Shown here piece by piece: positions 18,423-27,054 of a stretch of 64,000 nucleotides of DNA. Both the position numbers and the translations under genes were made by a program. Below the pieces are notes generated by a model. That model saw only the letters and a list, made by a program, of their open reading frames with translations, was not told where the DNA came from and ran no database searches. Origin of the DNA: CBDAUN01 sp965200645 (GTDB lineage: Bacteria > Pseudomonadota > Gammaproteobacteria > Arenicellales > JAJDZL01); NCBI GenBank assembly GCA_965200645.1, contig CBDAUN010000001.1, positions 222,727 through 286,726 of the forward strand, written 5' to 3'. Every line of letters starts with the position of its first letter. Within the stretch, counting starts at the first letter, position 1.

Positions 18423-19177
18423 TCTATAGTTAGCGGAGCATGATCTGAAAACTTGATCTTGGTATAAATTTCAGCAGAACGCAGTCTATCTTTTAGAGAT
18501 GGTGTAACAATCTGGTAATCCAGTCGCCAACCAACATTATTGGCATAGGCTTGTCCTCGATTTGACCACCAAGTGTATTGACTGGGTCGGCTGTCGAGAA
18601 CTCGAAATGCATCCACATAGCCGGCATCGCCATACAGCCAGTCCATCCATGCACGTTCTTGTGGCAAAAACCCCGAGTTTTTGAGGTTGCCTTTCCAGTT
18701 TCGGATGTCAATGGGCTTGTGGGCAATGTTAATGTCACCACATATCACAAATTCCCGATTTTCTCTTCGATAGTTATTGAGAACAGTCTTTAAGCGACTC
18801 AGCATATCCTCTTTGACTAGTTGGCGCACATCGCCGCTGCTACCAGAAGGTATGTAAATCGAGATGACTGAAACATTCTGAAAATCTGCGCGGATATATC
18901 GGCCTTCGGAATCAAAGTCTGGCCATCCTATTCCTATCTGAACATTGTGCGGCAAGATTCGTGAATACAGTCCGACGCCGCTATAGCCTTTCTTTTGCGC
19001 ACAATGTAAAAATCGGTGATAGCTGTCTGGTAGGAATTGCACATCAGTCAACTGATCTTCTTGGGCTTTAAGTTCTTGAATACACACGATATCGGGGGAT
19101 GACTTAAGCATCCAGTCGTAAAATCCCTTGCTCCCCGCAGAGCGAATTCCGTTAGCGTTGAATGTCGTTATTCTCAT
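18401..19177 (-). CDS. xth: Exodeoxyribonuclease III
   Basis: An apurinic/apyrimidinic endonuclease and 3'-5' exonuclease of the ExoIII family, 258 residues. The fold's motifs are all present: MRITTFNANGIRSA at the start, CIQELKAQ with the metal-binding glutamate, YSGVGLYSR, the catalytic VICGDINIAHKPID (Asp and Asn), and FSDHAPLTIDY with the general-acid histidine at the end. It acts in base excision repair, as does the nearby divergent mutY, whose start lies 77 bp away. Whether it is XthA or ExoA subtype is not determined here. Confidence 0.95.
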   Translation of the reverse strand: MRITTFNANGIRSAGSKGFYDWMLKSSPDIVCIQELKAQEDQLTDVQFLPDSYHRFLHCAQKKGYSGVGLYSRILPHNVQIGIGWPDFDSEGRYIRADFQNVSVISIYIPSGSSGDVRQLVKEDMLSRLKTVLNNYRRENREFVICGDINIAHKPIDIRNWKGNLKNSGFLPQERAWMDWLYGDAGYVDAFRVLDSRPSQYTWWSNRGQAYANNVGWRLDYQIVTPSLKDRLRSAEIYTKIKFSDHAPLTIDYDFALE

Positions 19178-19254
19178 TGAAATTCATCGAGTGACTTATA
19201 TCTGTCACAGATAATAACCAAAAATATGGAAGTACTTATGCTCAATAGTATTTG

Positions 19255-20370
19255 ATGGAACGCCAACAACATCTACATTACAGACCCAAGAATTTTGCCC
19301 ACGACTTGTTGCGTTGGCACTCGCAGCATGGCCGCAAGAATCTTCCTTGGACTCAGACTAAAGATCCATATGTCATTTGGATTTCAGAAATTATGCTGCA
19401 ACAAACGCAGGTGAGTACAGTAATTCCATATTTTGAAAAGTTCATTCTGAATTATCCCGATGTGGCCGCGCTGGCTGATGCTGAACTGGATGAGGTATTG
19501 AGTCTATGGCAGGGCTTAGGTTACTACGCAAGAGCACGTAATCTCCATAAAGCATCGAAGATGGTTGTAAGTAACTTTGAAGGGAGATTCCCACCTAGTG
19601 TTGATGGGTTAATGAAGTTGCCGGGAATTGGAAAGTCCACAGCAGGGGCGATTTGTGCTCTGGCGTTTAATCAAAGCGAACCGATTTTGGATGGCAATGC
19701 TAAGCGAGTTTATGCACGAATCTTCGAAGTTAAAGGCGACTCTGATAATGCTCGCACAAAAACTCTGTGGTCGCTTGCACGGAAACTCACCCCCAAATCG
19801 AATTGTGCCCGATACACGCAGGCCATTATGGACCTTGGAGCAACTATTTGTCTGCCTCGAAGGCCGCTGTGTGACCAGTGTCCGATGACCAGACTTTGTA
19901 GAGCCCGTCAATCAAACTCTCAAGAAATTTATCCGATTCGTAAGGAGACAAGAAGTTCTACAAGAAGGTCGGTTACGATGATGATTGTTCGTGACTTCAA
20001 TGGTAAGATTTTACTTGAAAGACGGCCGGCTGAAGGTATATGGGGCGGCCTGTGGAGTTTTCCTGAGTGCCATCAGAATGAGTCGAATCTTGTAGATTGG
20101 TTTTTGCAACGCTATGGCGTTGCTATCAGTCTTGAACAAACATGGCCGAGTTTTGATCATCAGTTTACCCACCTAAGACTGACAATAACGCCTCAACTTA
20201 GTGTTGTGACGAGCATCCCAGGCGGGCTTTGTGATCATTTAAAATTTATGAGTATTGAAACTGCTCTGCAAGTTGGCACTCCCAAACCAGTGTCTGATAT
20301 GCTAAAAAGAATTAAGTCTGAGTTAGAGTTGACCAATTCGACAGACATAAAATTAGTTTTTGTGCAGTAG
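19255..20370 (+). CDS. mutY: Adenine DNA glycosylase MutY
   Basis: Removes adenine mispaired with 8-oxoguanine. The ATG at 19255 gives 371 residues; a TTG one codon earlier is less likely. The catalytic glutamate is E45 in WISEIMLQQTQV, the helix-hairpin-helix is LPGIGKSTAGAI (122-133), followed by D146 in ILDGNAKRVYAR. The 4Fe-4S cysteines are C199, C206, C209 and C215 (C-x6-C-x2-C-x5-C). A Nudix-like C-terminal domain that recognises 8-oxoG follows (around 235-350). yggX follows after 47 bp, the usual gammaproteobacterial pairing. Confidence 0.96.
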   Translation: MERQQHLHYRPKNFAHDLLRWHSQHGRKNLPWTQTKDPYVIWISEIMLQQTQVSTVIPYFEKFILNYPDVAALADAELDEVLSLWQGLGYYARARNLHKASKMVVSNFEGRFPPSVDGLMKLPGIGKSTAGAICALAFNQSEPILDGNAKRVYARIFEVKGDSDNARTKTLWSLARKLTPKSNCARYTQAIMDLGATICLPRRPLCDQCPMTRLCRARQSNSQEIYPIRKETRSSTRRSVTMMIVRDFNGKILLERRPAEGIWGGLWSFPECHQNESNLVDWFLQRYGVAISLEQTWPSFDHQFTHLRLTITPQLSVVTSIPGGLCDHLKFMSIETALQVGTPKPVSDMLKRIKSELELTNSTDIKLVFVQ

Positions 20371-20417
20371 ATTGACCTTCAGTGTTGTTTAAACAAAATT
20401 TTTAAAGCCAATTCATT

Positions 20418-20699
20418 ATGACTCGAACAGTATTTTGTCAAAAACTAAAAAAGGAGGCACAAGGGCTTGCTTTTGCCCCTCTACCCGGATCAGTCGGAAA
20501 AAAGATCTTTGAAAACATTTCTATGGAAGCGTGGCAGGAGTGGTTGAAACTTCAAACCATGTTAATTAACGAAAAGCGACTGAGTATGGGTAATGCTGAG
20601 CATCGAAAATACTTGAGCGAGCAGGTCGAGGCACACTTTTTCGGCGAAGGTTCTGACATGCCGGAGGGTTACACACCACCAAATTCTTCTGAATCTTGA
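20418..20699 (+). CDS. yggX: YggX, Fe(II)-trafficking / oxidative damage protection protein
   Basis: A 93-residue protein of the YggX family, which protects iron-sulfur clusters and lowers oxidative damage. Family marks: MTRTVFCQKLKKEAQGLAF with the single conserved cysteine near the start, PLPGSVGKKIFENIS, AWQEWLKLQTMLINEKRL, and the terminal FFGEGSDMPEGYTPP. Length and order fit the family exactly. It is downstream of mutY and probably shares its transcript. Confidence 0.96.
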   Translation: MTRTVFCQKLKKEAQGLAFAPLPGSVGKKIFENISMEAWQEWLKLQTMLINEKRLSMGNAEHRKYLSEQVEAHFFGEGSDMPEGYTPPNSSES

Positions 20700-20791
20700 C
20701 AAATATCAGTATTCACCTGGTCGCACCTTAACCACCTACACCACTACCCCGATCAATTTGCAGTAGCAACTGAATGCTACCAATAATTCTC

Positions 20792-20815
20792 GTTCTTCGC
20801 TGGTCAGCGAAGAAC
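20792..20815. repeat. Strong inverted repeat upstream of the DUF2075 helicase gene
   Basis: Two 11-nt arms, GTTCTTCGCTG and CAGCGAAGAAC, are exact inverted complements separated by only 2 nt. It lies 93 bp after yggX and about 104 bp before the helicase gene. There is no T-run after it on the plus strand, so a simple intrinsic terminator is not well supported. The near-perfect dyad is also consistent with a binding site for a dimeric regulator. Confidence 0.5.
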
Positions 20816-20918
20816 GCTTATAGATGAAATACGGTTAGGAACGCATTTCACATCTCTGCCCCAAACCGTCCAATCATACTGATATCATTGAGGTTTTTAG
20901 CTATGAGGTCTGAACTTA

Positions 20919-22859
20919 ATGATTGTCTATAGTGCCACGCGTCAGCAATTCCTTGAAGATGTAATTTCTAATCGAATCGACGACATCGTGCACCAGTCTT
21001 TTCAACGGCGACTCGGACATCGAACCTCACCTGCTGAAATTCGCTCATGGAATCACTCCCTGACTCAAATGAATAATGTACTGACCTTAGCTGGTACAGT
21101 TGAAGACGCTGGCGTAGCGATAGAGTTTCAAGTTCCATTTACGGCAAAACGGGTTGACTTCATCCTTACCGGTCGTAACGCTGAGCGAACGGAAAAGTGC
21201 GTCATAGTTGAATTGAAACAATGGGGCGAGGTGCAGTTCACTGAAAAGAATTCCATGGTCGAAACATTTATTGGAGGCGGGTTACGAGAAACACCTCATC
21301 CCTCCTATCAAGCATGGAGCTACGCAGAATTTATTAAGGATTACAACGTCGAAGTTAGAGAAAGTAATATTGAATTGCAGCCTTGTTGCTATTTGCATAA
21401 TTGCGAAAATTCAATTGTTCTTAAATCGAATTTTTATAAGAATGATCTGGAAAAAGCACCGGCTTTTGCGAAATTCGATACCAGAAAGCTGGCTCAATTT
21501 CTAAATGAGCATGTTCACTTTGGTGATGATTCACAACTTATTCAACGAATTGACAACAGTCCTCTAAAGCCATCAAAGCAGTTGGCAAACTACTTGGTGT
21601 CTCTAAAAAAAGGAAATCAAGAGTTTACATTGCTTGACGAGCAAAAGGTTGTTTTTGAAACTGGTTTATTACTAGCGAAAAAGTCTCAAGACGTTGACCG
21701 TCAAGTCTTATTGGTAGAAGGCGGACCCGGCACAGGAAAGTCGATTGTGGCAATAAATATGATGATCAAACTGACCGAACAAGGATATTCGTGTCGTTAT
21801 GTCACTCGCAACTCTGCGCCGAGAGAGGTTTACTACAAAAAGCTTAAGGGAACTGATACTCAGAAAAATATCAAATATATGTTTTCAGCTGCTGGTGACT
21901 ATCACAGTGCTAAAGCATTATCTATGGATGCACTGATTGTCGACGAAGCACATCGCTTGAGCGAGAAGTCTGGTTATCAAGACAACTTGGGAGAAAACCA
22001 GGTAATGGAGATTATTCGTTCATCAAGACTTTCTGTCTTTTTCTTGGACGAAAGTCAGAAGGTTGCGATGAGAGATATCGGAACTCGTGATGAAATTTTA
22101 AAGTGGGCAAAACAGTTTGATGCTGGCGTAGTCGAACAAAAATTGGAGTCTCAATTTCGTTGCAACGGTTCGGACGGCTATCTTGCATGGATTGACAATT
22201 CGTTAGACATAAAAGAAACTGCCAATCCTACTTTGGAGGGGATTGATTATGACTTCGATGTCTTTGATAATCCGCAAGAAATGAGGGAGGAGATTGTACG
22301 TCTGAATGAACAAAACAACACAGCACGATTGGTTGCGGGCTATTGCTGGGATTGGATAAGTAAGAAAGATTTAAATGCGATGGACATCACTTTTCCTGAA
22401 TACAGATTCCAGATGCAATGGAATCTGATATCTCATGGTCAGAGTTGGTTAGTCGAACCAAATTCAATCAATGAAGTTGGTTGTATTCATACCTGTCAAG
22501 GTTTAGAGATGGACTATGTGGGCGTGATAGTTGGAGAAGACCTAGTTGTCAGAAATGGTTTTGTGACCACCGATGCCGAAAAAAGAGCAACTCATGATAG
22601 AAGGGGAACTATGAGAGGCTATAGAACCCTGCAAAAAAAGGACCCCGAACTAGCCAAATCGAAAGCAGACGCTATCATCAAAAACACTTACAGAACACTA
22701 ATGACTCGCGGACAAAAGGGCTGTTTTGTATTTTGTGTGGACAAAGAAACGAACGAATACTTCAAAAAATTTGTTAATTCCGACAAAAGGGCAAAGTCAA
22801 GACGGGAGTTACGCCCAGCAGTTCAAACAGAATTATTCCAAGATCAACTTTTCAAGTAA
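20919..22859 (+). CDS. DUF2075 helicase with N-terminal PD-(D/E)xK-like domain
   Basis: A 646-residue protein. The N-terminal third has a nuclease-like pattern: D80 in AKRVDFILTG, then E98-x-K100 in CVIVELKQW, the spacing of a PD-(D/E)xK endonuclease core. The central region is a superfamily 1-type ATPase of the DUF2075 group, with Walker A GGPGTGKS (about 267-274), Walker B DEAH (about 342-345) and the later QFRCNGSD, HTCQGLEMDYVG and TRGQKGCFVF motifs. Such nuclease-helicase fusions occur in phage-defence and mobile contexts, but no function is proven. It stands alone between yggX and tRNA-Phe with its own leader. It seems AT-richer than its neighbours. Confidence 0.82.
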   Translation: MIVYSATRQQFLEDVISNRIDDIVHQSFQRRLGHRTSPAEIRSWNHSLTQMNNVLTLAGTVEDAGVAIEFQVPFTAKRVDFILTGRNAERTEKCVIVELKQWGEVQFTEKNSMVETFIGGGLRETPHPSYQAWSYAEFIKDYNVEVRESNIELQPCCYLHNCENSIVLKSNFYKNDLEKAPAFAKFDTRKLAQFLNEHVHFGDDSQLIQRIDNSPLKPSKQLANYLVSLKKGNQEFTLLDEQKVVFETGLLLAKKSQDVDRQVLLVEGGPGTGKSIVAINMMIKLTEQGYSCRYVTRNSAPREVYYKKLKGTDTQKNIKYMFSAAGDYHSAKALSMDALIVDEAHRLSEKSGYQDNLGENQVMEIIRSSRLSVFFLDESQKVAMRDIGTRDEILKWAKQFDAGVVEQKLESQFRCNGSDGYLAWIDNSLDIKETANPTLEGIDYDFDVFDNPQEMREEIVRLNEQNNTARLVAGYCWDWISKKDLNAMDITFPEYRFQMQWNLISHGQSWLVEPNSINEVGCIHTCQGLEMDYVGVIVGEDLVVRNGFVTTDAEKRATHDRRGTMRGYRTLQKKDPELAKSKADAIIKNTYRTLMTRGQKGCFVFCVDKETNEYFKKFVNSDKRAKSRRELRPAVQTELFQDQLFK

Positions 22860-23104
22860 AAGTTAGTTAAATTATTGCACTAATTCTGTTCATGCAATTT
22901 ATCTTAAACTGACTCCTTTTTGCAGTTCGTAAGTTTTGTAGTTCAGCGATAATAGCCGCGTTCTTAATTCGAAGCCACTCGCCACATAGTTCGATATCAA
23001 ACCCTCACCGAACACCCTTTTTAAGTACTGATTTCAGCTACTCCGAATAGCCAATAATTGAAGATTGTTCATCGATACTCGTAAGAATCGTAAATTTCAA
23101 CTAG

Positions 23105-23110
23105 TATAAT
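23105..23110 (+). promoter_or_regulatory. -10 box of the tRNA-Phe promoter
   Basis: A perfect TATAAT lies 12 bp before the first base of the tRNA gene, placing transcription start only a few bases upstream of the mature 5' end. A good -35 hexamer at normal spacing is not apparent (TAAGAA at 23082-23087 is weak). Confidence 0.55.
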
Positions 23111-23122
23111 TCTCACTTCGTT

Positions 23123-23195
23123 GGCCAGGTAGCTCAGTCGGTAGAGCAGGGGACTGAAAATCCCCGTGTCGGTGGTTCGATTCCGCCCCTGGCCA
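23123..23195 (+). tRNA. tRNA-Phe (anticodon GAA)
   Basis: A 73-nt cloverleaf. The acceptor strands GGCCAGG and CCTGGCC pair completely and the discriminator is A. The D-arm begins AGCTCAGTCGGTAGAGC. The anticodon arm is GGGGA-CTGAAAA-TCCCC with anticodon GAA at 23156-23158, and the T-arm contains GGTTCGATTCC. The CCA end is not encoded (ACC followed by T), so it must be added after transcription. It lies between two large helicase genes, and tRNA genes are frequent integration sites, but I found no second copy of its 3' end inside the window. Confidence 0.97.
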
Positions 23196-23327
23196 CCTTT
23201 TGATTGATCACTCCAATCTTTTCCTTTTGCAGTCCTCGTGACTGACGTGCATTTACTTGTCCCTACAGCGAACTTGCCGAAAAACCACAGGCGAAATCAC
23301 TTTCTAAATGCACCAAAATACAGTCGA

Positions 23328-26300
23328 TTACTTACTGTCTTGATATAACCAGCCTGGCATTGGTCGTTCCAACTTCCAGATAATCTTCATCGGTCTTTCT
23401 GACTCATGTCGCTGATAATGAGCCTTACCTAGACAATGGTACGGTGCGGTTTCACCTCGAATATCCGATTTTCTTTCACGAACAAACAACACTACATTAG
23501 TACCGGCATTAGGCTGATTGATGTAGCGCTTGCCTGTTGGGGAGTCTTTGGCGGTAGTGTGTTGCGATTCCCAGTGAAACAAAGTAGGAGATATTGGGTA
23601 GTCGGCATAGCGAGTTTTTGGAGAATAGTCCTTTTCAGACTTTTCCAATGTGATGAACAATAAATCTGTTTTGGCGGCTTGATACCAATAAACCCCAGTC
23701 TGAGGAAAATGTATTGCGTTATTTCTGTCGGTCACACCATATGCTGCCATGATTTCACCTAGACTGTAACTGGCATGACTCGATAATGGGATAACGCCAT
23801 TCGGGTCAATTGGCTCCGGAACAGAACGAAAACGATCAGCCAGAATTTCCACCAACTCGCTAAGTTCATCATGCAGTTCAGTAAATTGGTGAATACTCGA
23901 TAACAACTCAGCTGCATCATCAATTGAATATCCACGACCACCAAATATAGCCACAAACATCATGTACAAACGACGTTCACGACAATCTTCATTTGGAATT
24001 TTCATTGAACTTTCAGCATCTAAAATTCTTTTCCATAGATCGAGCCGCTCTAAATCGTCTACGTGAATCACTCGACCTATGCTACGCAGCAGTTTTGCGT
24101 GACCGTCAAGGATGCTCCTTTCTTCAACAAACCCAGCACTTTGCCTCAGTTCAGTGAACGAGTGTCTTTGAGTTGGTTTACTGTAGATTTCCATCAGATC
24201 GTAATTCGTTTCCTTGATGAACTCTGACAATCGAGTCTCGCCTCCGAGTGAGAGTAGATCATTAACCATGAGTCGTCGTTGAGATCGAATTGCTTGTTTG
24301 AGATTTCGTAAAACTATTTCCTTTGCCACTCGGTCCATCTTGACTGCACAGCCGGGGGGCAATAATGGGAAATCCTGCTCAACGGCGGTTTGAACTTGAT
24401 GATGAGTTCCGCCGAGAAGTGCCCGGTAGCGTACCTCATAGCGATACTCTTTCCTGACTTGGCCTACAAAGTCCATGACAGTCAAAACACTTTTTCCATC
24501 TGACCAGCGTAATCCTCTACCAAGCTGTTGCAGAAATACTGTCGCACTTTCCGTTGGACGCAGCAAAAATATTGTGTCTACTTCGGGAAGATCGACTCCC
24601 TCATTGAACAAGTCTACTGTGAAAATTACTCGTAAATCTCCCTTGCGCAGTTTTTGCACTGCACGGCTACGTTCTTCCTTATTAGTAGTACCATCTAGTG
24701 CCACCGATTGGTAGCCGAAGTCATTAAACTTTCGTGCCATAAAGTGTGCGTGTCCTACTCCAGCGCAAAACCCTAGTGCCCGCATTTGATGCGGAAAGGT
24801 AACAATCTCTTCCATAGCCTGACGAACTGCATTTGCACGCACATCATTTCCCGTCAACACATTGTCGAGTTCACCCAATACATACCTTCCACGCTCGAAA
24901 CGAACACTGGAAAGATCTGTTGGGTCATGTATGCCAAAATAATGGAAGGGACAAAGCAATCCTAAGTCTAGCGCATCCCATAGTCGACTTTCGTAGGCCA
25001 CTCGACCATCAAACCAATTTAGAATTGACTTGCCATCAGGACGTTCTGGAGTTGCGGTAAGACCCAGTAAAACTTTTGGTTTCAGGCGTTGCAACAATTT
25101 GTCGTAACTGGTGGCCGCCGCATGATGAAACTCGTCAACAATGACTACATCAAAGTCATTGGGGTCAATAGTTTCAACGTACTTCGCTAAAGATTGAATC
25201 GATGCAAATACATAGTGGCCAGCTTTTGGTCGCCTGCCTTCAACCAATAACTCGCCAAACTTGTGGTCATGCAGTACCTGAGAAAATACTTGCTTGCTCT
25301 GTTCAAGAATTTCTTTTCGATGGGCGACGAAGAGTAGTGAATTGCCTAATTTTTGTTCTCTGATTCGCTTGTAATCAAAAGCGGCAATCCACGTCTTTCC
25401 GGTTCCTGTTGCTGAAACTACGAGATTTCTAAAATGATTACGTTTGCGTTCTGACTCCAGAGCCTCCAGTGCTACCTCTTGATGTGGCTTCGGCGATACA
25501 TCAATCTGAATAAAGGATAGTTCGGAAACATTTTGATTGTTTTGCTGAGCAAGCGCTGCATCCAACCGACCAACATCTTCTTTAGTTGACTTATAGTCTT
25601 CGAATTCTGGCTCTTCCCAATATTGATCAAATGTGGTCGCAAAGCGTTCGATAACTGCTGGATTTTCAACTGCACTTATTCGAACGTTCCATTCCAGTCC
25701 GTCAACCTGTGCCATATGCGTCAGATTTGACGAACCGATGTAGGCGGTATGAAACCCGCTGTTTCGATGAAACAGCCAAGCTTTGGCGTGGAGTCTAGTT
25801 CGTGCGACATCGTAAGAGATCTTGACATCAGCACCTAAATCGACCAGTTTGTCCAGCGCTCGTCGTTCAGTGGAGCCCGTGTACACACTCGCTATTACTC
25901 TGACTTTCGCCCCACTATTTATGCGACCTGCGAGTTCCCTTTCAAATAGTCGTAGTCCTGAGTGACGTATAAATGCACACAACAAATCTATCCTGTCAGA
26001 ACTTGGGATTTCTTTGGCAATTTCGCTCGCAATTTGTACATCTCGCTTACCATTAACGAGAAGTCCTGTATGACGCAACGATTGGGTGGGCCGCGCAAAT
26101 GCGGTTTCACCTACACCAGTTTGTCGTAGTACTTCTTTAAGAATTCTGGCACGGTCATTAACCTGACTTCCTTTAGGTAAGTGGAGTTCTTTGCTTTCCA
26201 ATAACTCCAGTAAATTATTGATCAGTGCAATCTGTTTGGTAGTTCTAGTCTGCTTATCTTGATCGGATATTTGCTCAAGTACGCTGCGGAGTACGGTGGA

Positions 26301-26453
26301 AAAATGATGCGTTAACAGATCTACGCGGATACTGGAGTCAACCGATTCGATATTCGCTGTCAAACCTTCTTCCAGCCCGATGATTTCATCATCAAGCTTT
26401 TCGGTCAACAGACTTTCGTAAATACCAGGTAGTAATGCAGCTTTCATAGTCAA
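23328..26453 (-). CDS. DEAD/DEAH helicase with PLD-like domain and DUF3427-like C-terminus
   Basis: A 1041-residue multidomain protein. The N-terminal part has a phospholipase D-like segment: HAKAWLF (around 222) followed by YIGSSNLTHMA, the HxK plus GSSN pattern of a PLD/HKD nuclease half-site. A superfamily 2 helicase follows, with Walker A SATGTGKTW (about 348), DEFHH Walker B (about 442), LLGLTATPERPDG and motif VI QQLGRGLRWSDGK (about 645). The C-terminal 300 residues resemble DUF3427, seen in helicases of restriction and defence loci. It ends 132 bp from tRNA-Phe and points toward it, so it converges on that side with the DUF2075 gene. No methylase or specificity subunit is nearby. Confidence 0.85.
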   Translation of the reverse strand: MTMKAALLPGIYESLLTEKLDDEIIGLEEGLTANIESVDSSIRVDLLTHHFSTVLRSVLEQISDQDKQTRTTKQIALINNLLELLESKELHLPKGSQVNDRARILKEVLRQTGVGETAFARPTQSLRHTGLLVNGKRDVQIASEIAKEIPSSDRIDLLCAFIRHSGLRLFERELAGRINSGAKVRVIASVYTGSTERRALDKLVDLGADVKISYDVARTRLHAKAWLFHRNSGFHTAYIGSSNLTHMAQVDGLEWNVRISAVENPAVIERFATTFDQYWEEPEFEDYKSTKEDVGRLDAALAQQNNQNVSELSFIQIDVSPKPHQEVALEALESERKRNHFRNLVVSATGTGKTWIAAFDYKRIREQKLGNSLLFVAHRKEILEQSKQVFSQVLHDHKFGELLVEGRRPKAGHYVFASIQSLAKYVETIDPNDFDVVIVDEFHHAAATSYDKLLQRLKPKVLLGLTATPERPDGKSILNWFDGRVAYESRLWDALDLGLLCPFHYFGIHDPTDLSSVRFERGRYVLGELDNVLTGNDVRANAVRQAMEEIVTFPHQMRALGFCAGVGHAHFMARKFNDFGYQSVALDGTTNKEERSRAVQKLRKGDLRVIFTVDLFNEGVDLPEVDTIFLLRPTESATVFLQQLGRGLRWSDGKSVLTVMDFVGQVRKEYRYEVRYRALLGGTHHQVQTAVEQDFPLLPPGCAVKMDRVAKEIVLRNLKQAIRSQRRLMVNDLLSLGGETRLSEFIKETNYDLMEIYSKPTQRHSFTELRQSAGFVEERSILDGHAKLLRSIGRVIHVDDLERLDLWKRILDAESSMKIPNEDCRERRLYMMFVAIFGGRGYSIDDAAELLSSIHQFTELHDELSELVEILADRFRSVPEPIDPNGVIPLSSHASYSLGEIMAAYGVTDRNNAIHFPQTGVYWYQAAKTDLLFITLEKSEKDYSPKTRYADYPISPTLFHWESQHTTAKDSPTGKRYINQPNAGTNVVLFVRERKSDIRGETAPYHCLGKAHYQRHESERPMKIIWKLERPMPGWLYQDSK

Positions 26454-26740
26454 CTAGACAAATAAAAATGCTTACCCAGTAACAAGTCAATAAACACGAA
26501 ATAAGAACTTACTTTCCAGAACAGTCTCGAATACCTCAAAATGGGGTCGACTCAAACAAGGAAATTATATAAATGGCGCTTAAGCCTGATGACTGTTTTG
26601 GCAACACTAAAAAGCCAAATTGATTGTTGAGATTGCACTACTGAAATGGCGAGCAACAAAGCGAGCAAGCCAAGTCTCACAGATGCTGTCATGAAGATTT
26701 CTTTATGTAATTTGGTGTTTAGACAGGTACAATTATGCAG

Positions 26741-26956
26741 GATTCAAACCTTTACTATCAGACTTGGGGCTTGGCTATATATCTGGTTTCGGCGAAGCCG
26801 AAAGGCATATCTTCCATCAAGTTGCATTGAGAATCGGATGTTACCCAAAAATCTGCTAGGCACGTGGCCCACCGCCTAAGTGAAAGGTTGGCTCCTGAAT
26901 CTCGTAGAAGTATTTGGCGGAATGAATGAAACAAGCACGTTCATTCAGTGTTTTTT
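26741..26956 (+). ncRNA. Candidate structured RNA / leader upstream of the mttB homologue
   Basis: The 600-bp gap before the MttB-family gene contains nested long-range pairings. GATTCA (26741-26746) pairs TGAATC (26896-26901); AACCTTT (26747-26753) pairs AAAGGTT (26883-26889); ACTTGGG (26762-26768) pairs CCTAAGT (26875-26881) with one G-U. Inside is a hairpin TTTCGGC-GAA-GCCGAAA (26787-26803). A TACAAT -10-like box (26728-26733) precedes it. A terminator-like hairpin, TGAATGAA / TTCATTCA (26923-26947), is followed by six T. Together this looks like a free small RNA or a riboswitch-type leader with an attenuator. It matches no RNA class I recognise. A 77-codon reading frame across it has no convincing start and is not called. 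Confidence 0.5.
26923..26956 (+). terminator. Terminator-like hairpin before the mttB homologue
   Basis: Stem arms TGAATGAA (26923-26930) and TTCATTCA (26940-26947) with a 9-nt loop, then GTG and a run of six T. The stem is AT-rich, so it is weaker than a typical intrinsic terminator. It lies 98 bp upstream of the MttB start codon, which fits attenuation of a leader or the end of a separate small RNA. Confidence 0.4.
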
Positions 26957-27054
26957 GTACCCTAACCTCACTTTGGGTTGGATAGTGAACAAGAATTTTT
27001 CGTGTAGTCAATCACAAGTTTGCGGGTAATATTTCCCGACGGAGGACTTTTCTG

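Noticed and set aside
23123..23195. An integrated island using tRNA-Phe as attachment site.
   Set aside because: No second copy of the tRNA 3' end and no integrase gene were found in the window. The idea stays open but unsupported.
26646..26879. A 77-codon plus-strand reading frame in the gap before the MttB gene.
   Set aside because: No Shine-Dalgarno, no recognisable domain, atypical composition, and it overlaps a well-paired RNA structure.
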